From Lagopus muta (lineage: Eukaryota; Chordata; Aves; Galliformes; Phasianidae), in assembly GCF_023343835.1 (NCBI RefSeq), contig NC_064435.1, positions 60,843,634 through 60,907,633 on the forward strand: a stretch of DNA of 64,000 bases, read 5' to 3'. Within the stretch, counting starts at the first letter, position 1; each line of letters opens with the position of its first letter. A program made the position numbers and the translations under genes. Below, piece by piece: positions 10,504 to 23,192 of this stretch. The notes under the pieces were generated by a model. The model was given only the letters and a program-made list of their open reading frames with translations, had not been told where the DNA came from and searched no databases.

Positions 10504-13500
10504 GTAAGTCACATTTTTATAAATACTGTACTCTTCTAAGTTGCCTCTTTATATATTTGAGAATATGAAATCAGTTCTTCTGTCATTTCCGTGAACACAC
10601 AGAGATTCTCTTGAGCTTTGGAAGGAAAACAGGAGAGAAGTGAAGTGCATGGCAGGAGTGGTATTTCATTCCGTATTTTCCTTTCATGACTCTTCTGTCC
10701 TGTCCACCGCCCGGAGAAAAGAAAGTCTAACCACATGTTTTGGAACAAAAAATCACTGTTTGAAAGGGCAGGATTATACCCAAGTTTGCATTTTAATTAG
10801 AACCGGGGCAAAAAGACTCAGAAAAAAAATCCAAATCTTTCATTTAAGGACAAGAATATATTTACTCTACAGATACAGTCTATGTGTGAAGTGCATAAAT
10901 AGGTATTTCTTATTACTGAAGAATTTATACAAGGTACCTGAGCGATTCTCTCCAAGGCATTTTTTTTTTCTTTCAGGGCTGAAATACTATATGGCTTCTC
11001 TGAGGGCAAATTAATCTACGGTTTTCTATAGAGTACCTTGGGATAAAGTAAACAGTGGTTTAATATCTCTTCTAAAAGACATACTATAAAAATAAAAGTG
11101 ACACATTTTTTACTTGTTTTGAGTGCACAATTTTTCACACCATGAGTAACTATGTAATTTATTGGAAATTACACATTTACTTTATTCATTAGTACTTGTA
11201 AAAAAATAATTGAATTACTTCTAGCCTATTCTAGTTTTATGGAAAATGAAGAATGACTTGATTCAAACATTATTAACTAAATTAAGTAATTCTTTATGAG
11301 GCATTTATTTCTAGACTGCCGGGACTTTCAGCTGCAAATAAGCCCCTTAGACCAGGGTAGAGATTAGTCAGTGAAAGCATGCAGCTTCCCATTCACTTTA
11401 TGACATTCATCTCATTAGATCATACAAGATTTGTAACCCTCCCAAAACAGACAAAGATCAAGAAGTAAAGAAAGAATGCAGACTTACAGAAAGAGATGAT
11501 GGAGAAGGAGAGAGCTTCCCTTTACCTGTAAGAAATACCTCAAACCAAAGATAGGAAACATTAATATAAAAGAATATGCTTTTCAATTAGAAAAGAGGAA
11601 CATAATTTAGTAGTTTGGTAATAGCTCACTCGGCTACTCTTCCTCTACCTTCTCAATAACTATGGATCTGCTGTAACACACAGGCAACTGGGAAGGATGA
11701 CAGCACAACACAAGGCAGAATGTTTTAGCTTTCAGTAGGACTGTGTTCTCCCACTTAACACAGTCCTGTGTCAGGATGCAAAGAAATTAGACAACAGTAG
11801 GGAAAGAGAGCAGTTCTACAGGTATTACAGATCACATGAGTCCGAGGATCACAGTGATGCTCTTTGGTCTGGTTGAAGCAATTGGAGTGCAGTAGCCATT
11901 TTCTCTAAGACCTTGTGAAAGAAGATGGCAAAATGAGTCTGTAGATACGATCGAGAAAAGGAGGAAGAAGTAGGAAATATGTGCTTGTTACAGTACTTTC
12001 AGTTCCCAGGAAAAAACAAACACCAAATAATTAAAGAATTTGTGGATACCTGAGTGATAACAGAGAAGAATAAAAACCCAACAGAGAGTTGAGAGGAATG
12101 AATCATATCAAAGCATATGCATGATAGGTGAAAGGAGTCTCAGAAAGCAGAGAAGAAATTGACATTGTGTGTCCTTTGGCAAGGCACATTGCACTATGAT
12201 TTTACAGGAAAGGTTGGCAAATGTGGTTTAAACTATTAGCAAAAAAATCATAAGAAACCATATCCTATTTATAGTTATTGATGGTTCATTGCAAAAGTGA
12301 AATACTAACGTGAGACTTCACAGGGGTGTGTCCTGGTTTGAGTCTGTCACTAGAAGAGTCTGTCACTAGAAAGTTGGGCAAAGTTGAGAAAATGTTTAAG
12401 GAATCTGTGGATATGCTTAGGCTCGAGGTACATTGTTGGACATAATTAGAATTAAAAATAAATGTTTCTGGCAAATTGAAAAGATAGATATTCTGAATCA
12501 GGAGAGCACTATGCTTAGATTGGAATAAATATTTGCACAAAAACAAGCTGGCTAGTCAAGAGAAGAATATCTGAGTGGATTTAACAGAACTCAGCCTGGA
12601 TCAACAATTCCAGTTGTGTTGTGAAAAGGCAACCAACACTGTGGGCTGTCAAGAATATAGCCTGAAAGACCTTTCACCCAATGCTTCAAGCCTGCTCTGT
12701 ATTGGAATGGTCCTAGCTGGAGTACCATGTTCAGTTTGTTAATACTGTGCATTCAGAAAGAGGTCAATCTAATTAGTCGAGGAATGGGAAATATCAGAAA
12801 TGCAAAAAATATGGTGCATAAGAAAAGATTACTTGAAGTTATCCTAGAGTTATCTTGCTTGACATAGTTTAGAGAAGTGTCAATTGACACAGAGTCAATT
12901 GTATTGCAATATCCAGATTTCTAAGGTGCAGTGGGTTAACCCCAGAATTTTTAAACATTTAAGAATCAACATTAGCAGAGCAAGATGTATTTTCTTAGGC
13001 TGGCACAAGGCTAATATTTCTGTATCTGAAGGTATTCTGTGGTCCAGATCATGCCCAGACATCAGCCTAATATGGTGAATATAAATATTGAATATAAACA
13101 TTGCCTTTTTTGATCTAAATTCAACAGATGCCATCCACAGGAAACAGACGTACTGTGCCTGTCCCATGTTGTAGCTGGGCATGCAAGCAAGCAACTCTTC
13201 CTTATAGATTTTCCAAGGACAAAATGACTAACATTACATTATAATTGTGTCTATAACATTTTAATGACATCATAAAATTTCTTGTTCAGCACAAGGAAAC
13301 ACTTTATGATGAGCAGGAAGCAAAATATTAAATAAAAATAATTAAGCTTGTTGTGTGGTATAAATATGGCTTTGACAGTATTATACATATTCCAGGTGAC
13401 AAAGATTTTATTAAGTGATATCTATCGTAGAATTCCCAAATATCATCAAGCTTTCATCTTAGTTCATATTGTGAAAAACCAAAAAGATCTTGTTCTGGCT

Positions 13501-15051
13501 TTATGAGTCTATGTTAAATGCTTTAAGTTTATATGAAAAAGAACTGTACAGTCACCCTAACCCCCCACAATTTCTTGTCTCAGGCATTAACATCTCACTG
13601 ATAATACTCATTTCATAAATCTTGACATTGCTCTTAAATTATTCATATGGTGTTATATGAAAACACATGACAATTTTTAAAAAATGTATTTGTCAAGCAT
13701 CTTGCAGTCGCCTAAGATGCCACTCTGCTGGTTATTTTTCTGAATCTTGCCATCTGAATACTCTGAATAAATTTTATTTTATTCAATAAGTTTCTCCCTT
13801 GTTTCCAAGCATTTCTTTTATGATTTCTACAGCTTCACTTATATTATATTACCCTTCTATTTTTTTTTCTTGTCTTGATTTCCCTTTCTATCTGCCGTGT
13901 GCTCTATTTTACCATTCTTGCAATCTATCATTTTAGCTTTGAAAAAGATATTCCTTATTATCTGATCTTCCCTGGATGTACTTAACTTTGTGACATTCTT
14001 CTTCTCTGAGTGACCTTTGTAATATAAACTTTCATTGCTGCCTCCTGAAAGTGTATTCTGACAGTGAGGGCTGGCACACCTTCAATTCTTAAATGCAGAA
14101 ACTACACTTCTTGACATTCCCATATCCCTCACATTTCAGCAGTATGACATAGTGTTGCTAAGTTGCATTATACATTTTTGTTTTCCTTTTTTTTGAATTG
14201 TCATACATTATTCCTTTGGTGTTGATCAGAATGTGAAGAAATACACAGTAGCTATTTGACTTGAAAAATAATTCAAGGTGAATGAAGCAAACAGAAACAA
14301 AATTGAATGATAATAAGAATTGCTTTTAGTATAGGCTTAAATGGCAAATATCTTTTGGTTGCTTCCAACACAGATCACTTCATTGTTTATTATCAGAATT
14401 ATTCTCAAAAAATCAGAAATTAAGCATGAAACTACATGGTGTAGTTTCACTTTGTAAAACATTCAGAGCATCATTAATATGTAGATAAACAATTAAGGGA
14501 ACTGAAACAATCCTAGCACTATTCTCACCACTATTTAATAATAACAGTGAAACTTCAGAGAACTCAATAGAGAATGTTTGTAGTATGTAGCCAGTGGTGA
14601 TTACATGTCAGTGCTACTCTCAGTGACTTCTCCAGGATTGCATGAAGTTTGTTGTAGTTAATCTTGTGAGTAAGGATTTCTGGGTGATCTTAAGTGTGTT
14701 CTACTCCTGCTTAGTGTATTTTTTCCTAAGTTGGAAGCTGACTTTTGGAATTTATATTCTTTCAGTAGGTTAGCAGCTTTAAAACATTTTTATTTTAGGA
14801 ATTATTTGGCTGAAGAGGAATATTTCACCCTTTATTTAGATTTTTGTTAATTTCACATTAGGTTATTATTAAAAATGTGTGCTTTCTTAGTAATTTTAGC
14901 CTGGGATTGTTCATAACCATTCAAATTTAAGAGTGAATTCTTTATTGAATTTCTTTATTGAACATCTGAATTGGGACACATGTTGGTAAAAAGAAAACAA
15001 ATTTAAACATTTAGTCTATAAAGATACTACCAAGTATATTATATTTTACTT

Positions 15052-15054
<3 letters not shown>
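10504..15054. other. Unique AT-rich non-coding DNA
   Basis: No gene or mobile element recognised over 4.5 kb. The only internal repeat noted is a perfect 16-base tandem pair at 12340-12371. Several short minus-strand frames (for example 12286-12546 and 12895-13194) are open but show no domain or splice support. Confidence 0.55.
12340..12371. repeat. Perfect 16-base tandem duplication
   Basis: Two head-to-tail copies of gagtctgtcactagaa with no mismatch. The identity suggests a recent replication-slippage event in unique sequence. Confidence 0.95.

Positions 15055-15095
<41 letters not shown>
15055..15095. repeat. (TA)n microsatellite
   Basis: About twenty uninterrupted TA units followed by a T run to 15104. 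This is probably polymorphic in length and prone to cruciform extrusion. Confidence 0.97.
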
Positions 15096-15103
<8 letters not shown>

Positions 15104-15104
15104 T

Positions 15105-16842
15105 CTGAAAGAACAGAAACTTCAGGCTAGATTTTCAGACTAACACTGAAGTGTGACTAATTGGTCTGAAAATCACCGGTAATAATCTTTGCTTCCTGTT
15201 GTTTATCTGTTCAGTTTGAGGTTCATATAAGTGAGGCATAAGTTTATCTATGCTGTTAAACAGGCTGAGTGGGTCAAGAAAAATGTTTGCAAAAATAACT
15301 GAAATTTTATTATTCTGAGCTGAACCTTGTGTGAAACTTCAATGAAAATTTCACTAGCTTTCTCCAAAGTAGTGAAAATTGCAAGAATATAAAAATAAAT
15401 CTGTTTAAAGATTGGTTTTCAGAAAATACTCTCAGTGACAAATTCATCATACGATCAAGGTCCCAGACTGAAAAATGTACTCAGAACTGAGCCAATGTCC
15501 ATTATGCTTCTTTAGGATTTCTTTAGACTGACGTGAAAACCATAAGACGCTCAAAATACCAAGTCAGGTTGGTATGGTCAGGTTCGAAATATTGGCAATG
15601 CGAATATATATTTTTTTTCCTATCTTCATTTAATACAGATGGAGTTTTCCCTTGGACTTAAGCTGACAAAATTATATATTATTTCTGCTAATTTTTCCAG
15701 TAGGTTATAAATGAAGAGCTGAAGCTCTGAACAAATTTGTTCTCTCTGTTTTCGTTACAATTATTGTGATCTTATGATCAATTTTAAATTTGTTGCACTT
15801 CATTACTCATATAATGAGTAATGTCATTCAATTCAGCATAGTTACTTATCTCCAGATATCCACTGAATGTCTCCGAAAACATTACTTTTCTTTCACAAAA
15901 GTGTGATATTGATTAAATAAGTAGTTTCAGTAGCCATTTCCTAGTCCTTGAGAACAATCTTTAAAAATTCATGATAAGAAGTTTGTGGAATTTTCAAGAA
16001 ATGTAAAAGGGAGTAAAAGAAATCCATTTTAACTATATCAAACAAAAACCACTGAATCATTCACTTTCATGAGAAGACTTTTTGGGGAATTTTTTTTTTA
16101 GTCAAAGCAGTGCATTATTTTATATTGAAATGAGGTTAATTGATATGCATGTATTTTATTTTTCTTTACCACCCTTCTTAGCAAATAAAACATTAAAGAG
16201 AAAGCAGAGAATTCAGTTGATAAATAGGTGAAAAGTGCTGTACCATTTTATTGAAATGGATGCTTCTTTACACTGTGCCAGCTAGGTGGTTTATGAGAAT
16301 GCAATGTAGAAGAGCTTTGAAAATCTCATCCTAAAGATTTTGGGTTATATATTATGACTTATCTTACTTTGTTAGAAAATTTGCTTAATAACTTCTTAAG
16401 GTGCTTGAGATAAATTGAAATACAAATTCAATTTTTATAATTGAATTACCATCAAAAGATTGCAAATGTATGCCACGTTAAAATATACATGTATATATAT
16501 CCGAGGTTAAGTTACTAGTTTCAGAATCTGAACAAACTCTTTTAATGGAAAAGAATGATTCCTTTAATGTCAGATGAACCTTAGAAAAAAATGTTACTAC
16601 TGCATAGCAAAAGAAATTTCTTTGGGCAAGCATATTGGCTCTTTCTGGCCTTAAAATTTACAAATGTACTAAAAATGTCTTATAATCCAGATCATAACCT
16701 AACTCTTTTGCAAGTCTGTGGCAAAAAGTGACAACACCTTCCCTAGAAGCTCACAGATCCTGTTCTTGGCATCTGAGGAAAGCAGGGAAAGGCAAAAGCT
16801 AACACGCTGACAACAGAACTTTTGTTTTATTGCCTCAGAAGA
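15105..16842. other. Unique AT-rich non-coding DNA with a palindrome
   Basis: No gene recognised. A perfect inverted repeat lies at 15801-15823 and is listed separately. The rest is ordinary AT-rich sequence. Confidence 0.55.
15801..15823. repeat. Perfect 10-base inverted repeat
   Basis: Arms cattactcat and atgagtaatg are fully complementary across a three-base centre (ata). It lacks a GC-rich stem and T run, so it is not a terminator-like structure. It could form a small hairpin or serve as a dyad binding site; its function is unknown. Confidence 0.9.
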
Positions 16843-16930
16843 TAAGAACATAAGATCTCTATATTAGGTCAGGCTAAATGACCATGAAGCGCTGTGTCTT
16901 CATCCATGGCTAGTACAGGGCATTTAAGTT
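16843..16930 (+). mobile_element. Ancient amniote interspersed repeat, copy 1
   Basis: The segment aligns by eye with a family common in reptile and bird genomes whose core reads like aagaacataag then ccatactgggtcagacc. Here the matching words are gataagaacataag, ttaggtcaggctaaatg and ccatggctagtacaggg. It is heavily diverged. A second copy in the same orientation lies at 31200. I do not assign a family name with certainty; it behaves like the 3' part of an old LINE or SINE. Confidence 0.5.
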
Positions 16931-18211
16931 CTCTATTTAAACTTTGACCTTCTGTTCACTTTATAGATTACATATCAAGGTTCATGCCTGTATTTGCTCT
17001 GAACAAAACAGTTTCTTGTTTTGTTTTTGGTAATGTTATTATTTTTATATTGTAAAGGAATAAAAATTATTTTGATATGCCTCATTTAATATTCTAATAT
17101 TTTAAAAACATATTCAAGTTTAAAAACTTCCTCAAGATGTATGTATATTCTAAACAGGATAACATTTTTTCAGATTTACCATTTTGTCCTTTACCTTTTT
17201 TTACTGCACTACGTGACTTCTTGTAGTGTATAAGAAATATTTTTTGATTATGAGGGTGATTCCTATTTGTTGTGGATGCCCAACACATTCAATTTAAACA
17301 TTTTTTCTACCATTTGTAGCATTTTTTATTCTTCTTCTCTGTTTCTTTTATTTTATCCAGCTTCCTTACTTTTAGAGAGCTGAAATTTTACTGCTGGCCA
17401 TACCTGCAGCAGGATAGAAGGCCTTATATAAATGTACCTCAAACAATTTGATGCTCTGTTATGTTAAAATTAACACTTTGAAGTATCTCCATGAAATCTT
17501 TTTCCAGAAATCTCCACTTTTGGCTATAACCAGAAAACTGTTGGCAACATTGCGGTTTGCAGGACAGTAATATTCTTATTGTTATACACTAATAAGCAGA
17601 CAACCTAATTTCACATCGGTTTCAATTTCTCTTTGATCTCAGAATAAGGCCTAGGCAGCCAGTAGAAATGTTCAAAAGAGGGAATCTTTACTTATTTGCT
17701 GATATCCCTTATTTAGAGATTATTTAGCTTAGGCCCTTGAATACTGGCAAAGGAATTCTATCACGGACTTTGATAATAGACTCCTTAATGTAGAAAGAAG
17801 TGGTTAGGTCCTGGCTCTTATCCTTTGCTCCAAAGAGAATTCACCGTCATAAATATAGAAAAGATTTGTGAGAGTCATACAGAAATACTCAAGGAACTGT
17901 GCCCATCTCAGCAAGCTGAAGACCAGAAATTTCTCCAACTGTAGTAATTGCTTTAGGTATCCATACATACTGAGATGTGCCAAAATCTTGCAAGATACAT
18001 GAAAAAATATGTGTCTTCCCTAATTTCAGGCCTCCCATTACACAGTAGACAGTATTTCCAGTTAAAATTTTGACATTGTTCAGCTTCTCTGTTTAAACCT
18101 TGAGGAAAACACATTTTTGTGTCAAAATACTACAACGACAACAACAAACCCAACGTGAATTGGCCTGGCTTTGACTTTAAGAGCTAAGAATTTGCGTAAG
18201 TTCATTTTTTG
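16931..18211. other. Unique AT-rich non-coding DNA
   Basis: No gene or repeat that I can support. A 64-codon minus-strand frame at 17094-17288 lies in low-complexity AT-rich sequence and looks like chance. Confidence 0.55.
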
Positions 18212-18472
18212 GATCCCCATGTCACATCTTTATTAATTCAGAAATAATCAGAACTAGCAAATTAGTGACGATCAATATCAAACATGACTGAGAACTCATA
18301 TTTACTGACAGCTTCATTTAAGACTATTTGAAGGGAAACTGTAAGACTGGAGCTGCTGGGACTTCTGGTGCCTTTCTTCAGCTTCTCAGCCAGAATTTTG
18401 TTCTGCTTCATTGCATTGACGACTAACTGTTGTGGAAAATTTAATAGCCATGTCTTATGCAAATAGTGTGCT
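18212..18472 (-). other. Candidate terminal exon with poly(A) signal
   Basis: On the minus strand a T-rich acceptor (ttatttgttttacttgtag) precedes 18472. An open frame then runs for about 69 codons to a TAA at 18264-18262, with the first base finishing a split codon. Blocks include KTWLLNFPQQLVVNAMKQNK and then KLKKGTRSPSSSSLTVSLQI, ending SVMFDIDRH. An AATAAA signal sits at 18234-18229, only 28 bases after the stop. The open segment at 19495-19318 just upstream ends in a compatible phase. I recognise no domain. The very short 3' untranslated region and lack of homology keep confidence low; a decayed retrocopy is another option. Confidence 0.25.
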
Positions 18473-18599
18473 CTACAAGTAAAACAAATAAAAATGAGGA
18501 AATGTACACATTGTACCTTTGAAAGGTTGCAAACACAGAAGACTTGGGTTACAATAACATTTGAAATGAGCCTGGGAGTGGGAACGTAGCAAGGCTTGT

Positions 18600-19130
18600 T
18601 TCAAAGGGGAGCTAGTTCACTAAACACAAGAGTGATTTAATGCACCATCAATTATTTCCTGCTTGTCACTTAAACAGGCTGCATATATGCATGGCAGGTC
18701 CATGAGTGCAAAGAGGAGGTAGAAAGCATGATTTATTGGCTGGGGCAAACACCTGCGAATTAAGCAGCTCAGAAATTAGCCACAAGTAGCATATTAGTGC
18801 AGCTAATCAGGCACGGTTCAGTATTTCAGTTTCTTGATTCGCCCATAAATAAGGCTATATGTGGCTGCCCTGGGGCATACTGGTGATTAACAGCCCTGAC
18901 CTACAGTAAAGAGTGCAATCTAAACAATTTAGTGGGGTCTGCAGGTGTACACTGTAAGCTTGTTGCTTATAAGACTGGTGCATCCAGTATGTAGAAAGCT
19001 CCCAGAATCTGGTTGTCTTGTTCACGTTTTATCACACCATTTAATGATCAATTTGCTTTTCATTCATTTACCAGAGCCTGGTAACTTTAATGAGTTTTAA
19101 ACTATGAGGCACTGATGCACAACTGTGCAA
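18600..19130. other. High-complexity non-coding block, possible regulatory element
   Basis: The block is dense in homeodomain and POU-like words (TAATCA, CAATTA, TTTAATG, TTAATGAG) and has a palindrome-like tgcatatatgca at about 18682-18693. It has no microsatellites and few long open frames. This texture resembles deeply conserved vertebrate enhancers, but I cannot measure conservation here. Confidence 0.3.
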
Positions 19131-19317
19131 CCCAGTTGTCTTCTTTGTCTTACTTGGATTCCATAAAAATGAGAACATCATACTTTTCAGTGCACTTTCA
19201 TATCTCACACCACAGTTATTAACTTTCGTCACTGTGGAAAAGATGAGTTGCTACTTTATCTGTAGTTGGCTAAGCCTAACTATTGCTGATGTAAAATTAC
19301 TGTGTGAAAGAGCCTAC

Positions 19318-19495
19318 ATATAGCAAGAAGTACTCTGCTGTTCTGATTTTGCAAAACACTGAAGAAAAGATAGAAATATTTGTTGATTTCCTTCTGACAA
19401 CTTAGGCATGCATATTGTGAGAGGTCTGGAGCTCTCTTGATATACTGCAGTTGAACTCATATAAAGCTCAGCAGTAAACATACTGACTTCTAACT
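19318..19495 (-). other. Candidate penultimate exon, protein not recognised
   Basis: A T-rich acceptor (atatatttttttctgacag) precedes 19495 on the minus strand. The frame is open across 178 bases, with blocks such as STAVYQESSRPLTICMPKLS followed by GNQQIFLSFLQCFAKSEQQ. The donor (TAT then GTAGGC) is weak. The exon would start one base into a codon and end two bases into one. That end phase fits the candidate terminal exon starting at 18472 across a gap of about 850 bases. No family is recognised. The weak donor is the main reason for doubt. Confidence 0.22.
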
Positions 19496-22400
19496 CTGTC
19501 AGAAAAAAATATATTATTTGGAAAGAAAAGGACAGACACAGACATCCTCCAGTAAGCGTGATGCTGGGTAAGTCATACTGTTCACCCAGAGTACTCATCA
19601 TAGGCTTCTAATTTTTCATCTTCAAAAGAACAATTGAGGACATGGACAAGGATAAAATGAATGGCTAGTGGAAAAGATATGAGAGCTAACATTGCTTGTG
19701 AGGAAAAGACATTGAAAATCCAATACTAGCAAGATTTTCATATAAAAGAAGGCTGGAATTTTTAAAAAAAGAAATACATAAAAAGAAACATAAAGGATGC
19801 CTGAATGAGAAAAAGTAAGTTGACCACTGCTATTTACCCTTTTTCCTAAAATAAGAGCATCATGCTAGTACGTTTTGGACCAAAAGGCAACAAATTTTAT
19901 ACAATGATACATACAATACATACAATGATTGATTAGTTGCTTCAAGATCTCATTGAAATCAAGAAGCCAGAATTACTTGAGAAAGAAATATTCAATCTAA
20001 AAACGAGTATGTTTGTAGATAATGAATGTCCACAGTTATGTTTTGTAAGAGAAAACCTACCTCATCTTGTTTCATACTTAAATATTAACTGCAGAAACTA
20101 GACTAGAATCCTATATTTTTTGTAGTTACTGCATGTTTGTTTCTTGCTTGATCAGTTCACTTTCCATTGCACCAAAATGTACTTATGACAGCTGAGATGT
20201 GACACAATGTAACACTGGTCTGTTTTGGAATGCCTTTGCTGATGTTTATAGATGGGAGACATCAAGTACCAAATCCTTGGTAGTGCCTTCATTCATATCT
20301 GTCTTTAAAGATACCCACTGCTGTTCTCAACACTGCTCCTTAGGTATCACCCAGCAAGATGGAGGGCTCTGAATGAAGAATTCATTTGGTATCTGGCTGA
20401 AACAAAGATGGGAGTTGGCATCTTTCAGCCACTGTCTTCCTCTCCTCTATGGGTTGCTTCTCATGTAGTAAGAGTAGCAGAAGTGTCCGCTTAAAAACAC
20501 CCACAGAAATTGTTAGAAACTGTTGTATTAAAGTAAATCTAGCTTGTTTCTAACTGTGTCAGATTATCAGCTGCAGCTTTTCTTCATGATTCTTGTCAGA
20601 TTTATCATAGGCAGAAATTAGGTTTCTTCTGCCATTTGGTTACACCCCCATATTCTAATTACTTCCAAGTCATTCCATTTTCCTGGTACTGAGTGATGGT
20701 GGGCAGCATCCTTACTGCTTATGGTCTGCTTCTCCAACAGCATTTTTATTGATTTACATAGCATAACTTCTAAGGGATCTCTTCTTTGGTATCTCTTTCG
20801 TAGGCCTTTATATCTGTACCCATAGGACTCTCTATCATTATATGCTGTTCATGTGTTTGTTTTACTACCTGGTCATACAAACTCCTCTCTTCGTGGAAGT
20901 CAGGTCTGGATTTTTATCTTGAGGTTGCACTGTTAGTGACTATCAACATGGAACACCCTGATGGGCTCCTCTATGCATGCTTAAGAGATCATGTCATCAT
21001 CTTCTCTACTATGTCATCTGGTGCCCCACATATGGGTTAGATATAAGCCCTTCTCAAGACTGGTTCTTCTCCTCAGTCTAGAGTGTTTTTCATTGCTGGG
21101 ACCAAGACATTTAGAAAAGTTATTTAAGGTTCCTTAAGGAAAGATTTCTTTACATTGGAACCAAGATGATCACTGTGATGACTTCTGTATTCCATATTTC
21201 TGCTCTAATGCATGATGCTGCTGATATTTACTATGCACAGAGAAGGATTATGTGTACATATTTTTCAATGTAAGGGTGGCAGACTGGCTGAGGAAAGAAG
21301 TTGACTAGTCAGTGTGCATACTATCTAAATTTTCAACAAGGCCTGGGCTTAGGGTAAAGATCACTTTATTCTGTCCCAGGAAATAGCCGGCAAGCTTGAA
21401 GTACAGCAAGTCAAAGACACAGGAGCTCAGTTTGAAACAGTGCCACTAAGCCAACAGCATAGACACATCCTCTGCATGTTCTTCATTATATTTCCCCCAT
21501 TTTTTTTTCTTCTTTTTTTTTCCTCTTGCTTGAATGAAACAAAACAGGACCTTTTATTTTGCTGATTGACATGAAAGATTGGTTTCCTTGGAATAACTTT
21601 GAAAACATACCTTTTTCCTAGTACATTTTATTTAACATTGTCATCATCATATGAGCATGTTATAAACTCCCCATGTATTTAACAATAGAGGTAGAGAATT
21701 AAAATCATAAGATAACAGAAATAATAGGTGTAATTTAGATATTTATATACTGCAATGAGATATGGAAGTGTGTGAGAGAAATCACTCAAGAGTGTAAGTT
21801 TTGAAAACAGTATAAAAATTGACTAAAAATAAAATGCATAATATAGAATAGAAAGATTGTAGTGCAGAAGCACAATCAGCTATACTAAGATACTTGAGAT
21901 CTATTACAGGATTTTAGTCTGTCTCTTTTGAAAAGGTAAAGTAATATTTGAAGTTGTATCTATGATTTTGGAAAGTGTATAGTATCATCAGATCACCAAA
22001 GTGTCAAAGCTCTTGTTATGAAACAGCCTTTGTCTTCTGGTAAAGGGGATGTTAAATTTCAAGTACAGCAAACTCAAAGTGGCTACATAACACCAAGCAC
22101 AGGTTAAAAAAAAGCAGATTTATTGTGAGAACTCTGAAATGATATCTAGATGATCCCTCGAGCAGCCCTTGGGATGTCAAAGATGATAATACAGTTACAA
22201 CGTTTGGGAAGTATTTCTGGTTTTACACTTAGCCTTTTGGCAGAAATTTATTAAGACAGAATAAGCCTGTGACTTTTCAATTCCAAGTACAATTTGTTTC
22301 TCTAATATATCTTCAGGAGTAATGTGTGATGGAATTTTTCCTTTGCTGGGCCCAGTAGTTGTGGGTGATGATGTGTTATAATAGGCTCTCACAGGCCATA

Positions 22401-23192
22401 TCTCAGCAAGATAAAACACAACACATGTACATCTGTGGCCCAGTGTCAATGCCTTAAATGTACATCAGAAATGCATTAAATCTTCTGATTGCTATTTTGT
22501 TTGTACAGCTTGTTGGTTCAGAGTTTCGTCTGTAATGTATCCTGCTGGTTACCTTGAATTATTGGCATATCCTTGGTAGAACAAGCACACCTTGTTCAGA
22601 AAACACGACATTACAGATGTGGCTTGAATCTTTTCCTTTATTAGTGGAGAGAGAAGAAATTTTCTTAAAGCTGTTCCAATACTCTTTCCAAAAGCACATA
22701 TCTCAGAATGAACTATGTCAAGCAGTGCTTTTGACCAAAAGTAAAGGCACGTGTTATCTCATCAGAAATCTATCCACACAGTTGTTTGTATGTGTGCATA
22801 AGTGCATGTGCCTATATATAATGACATAACTGTAGAAAATGAAGTATTATAGACAGTTATGAGAAAGGGTGCATCAGAAGAAGCAGATACAGGTTTGGAT
22901 ACTCCTTCTGGGCCAAAATCTCAGCTGATTTAAAGTTATTTATATCCTATCAGCTCCATTGCTCATACGTGAGATTTTTCAAAGAAAATGACTGTTTTAG
23001 ATGTAATCATAAGCTAAATATTAATGGAATCCATAGCGTTTGATGAAAATGAACTTTATATACCATACATAATATAATCTTATTTGACACTAGCCAATTC
23101 CAGTCTTTAGCGTTTCCACATAACATATCTGAACAATGAAAATTGACATAGTAGAAGGAGGTTAAGGCTGTACAGTTGAATAAAAGAATACT
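19496..23192. other. Unique non-coding DNA
   Basis: No gene recognised. A minus-strand frame at 22449-22195 is open for 84 codons and protein-like in places (ITPEDILEKQIVLGIEKSQ). It has only a fair acceptor and no good donor, so it is not called. Pyrimidine tracts lie near 21500-21525. Confidence 0.5.

Noticed and set aside
22195..22449. Protein-like 84-codon minus-strand frame
   Set aside because: It has only a fair acceptor and no usable donor. The best donor choices give a stop or the wrong phase with the candidate exon at 19495.
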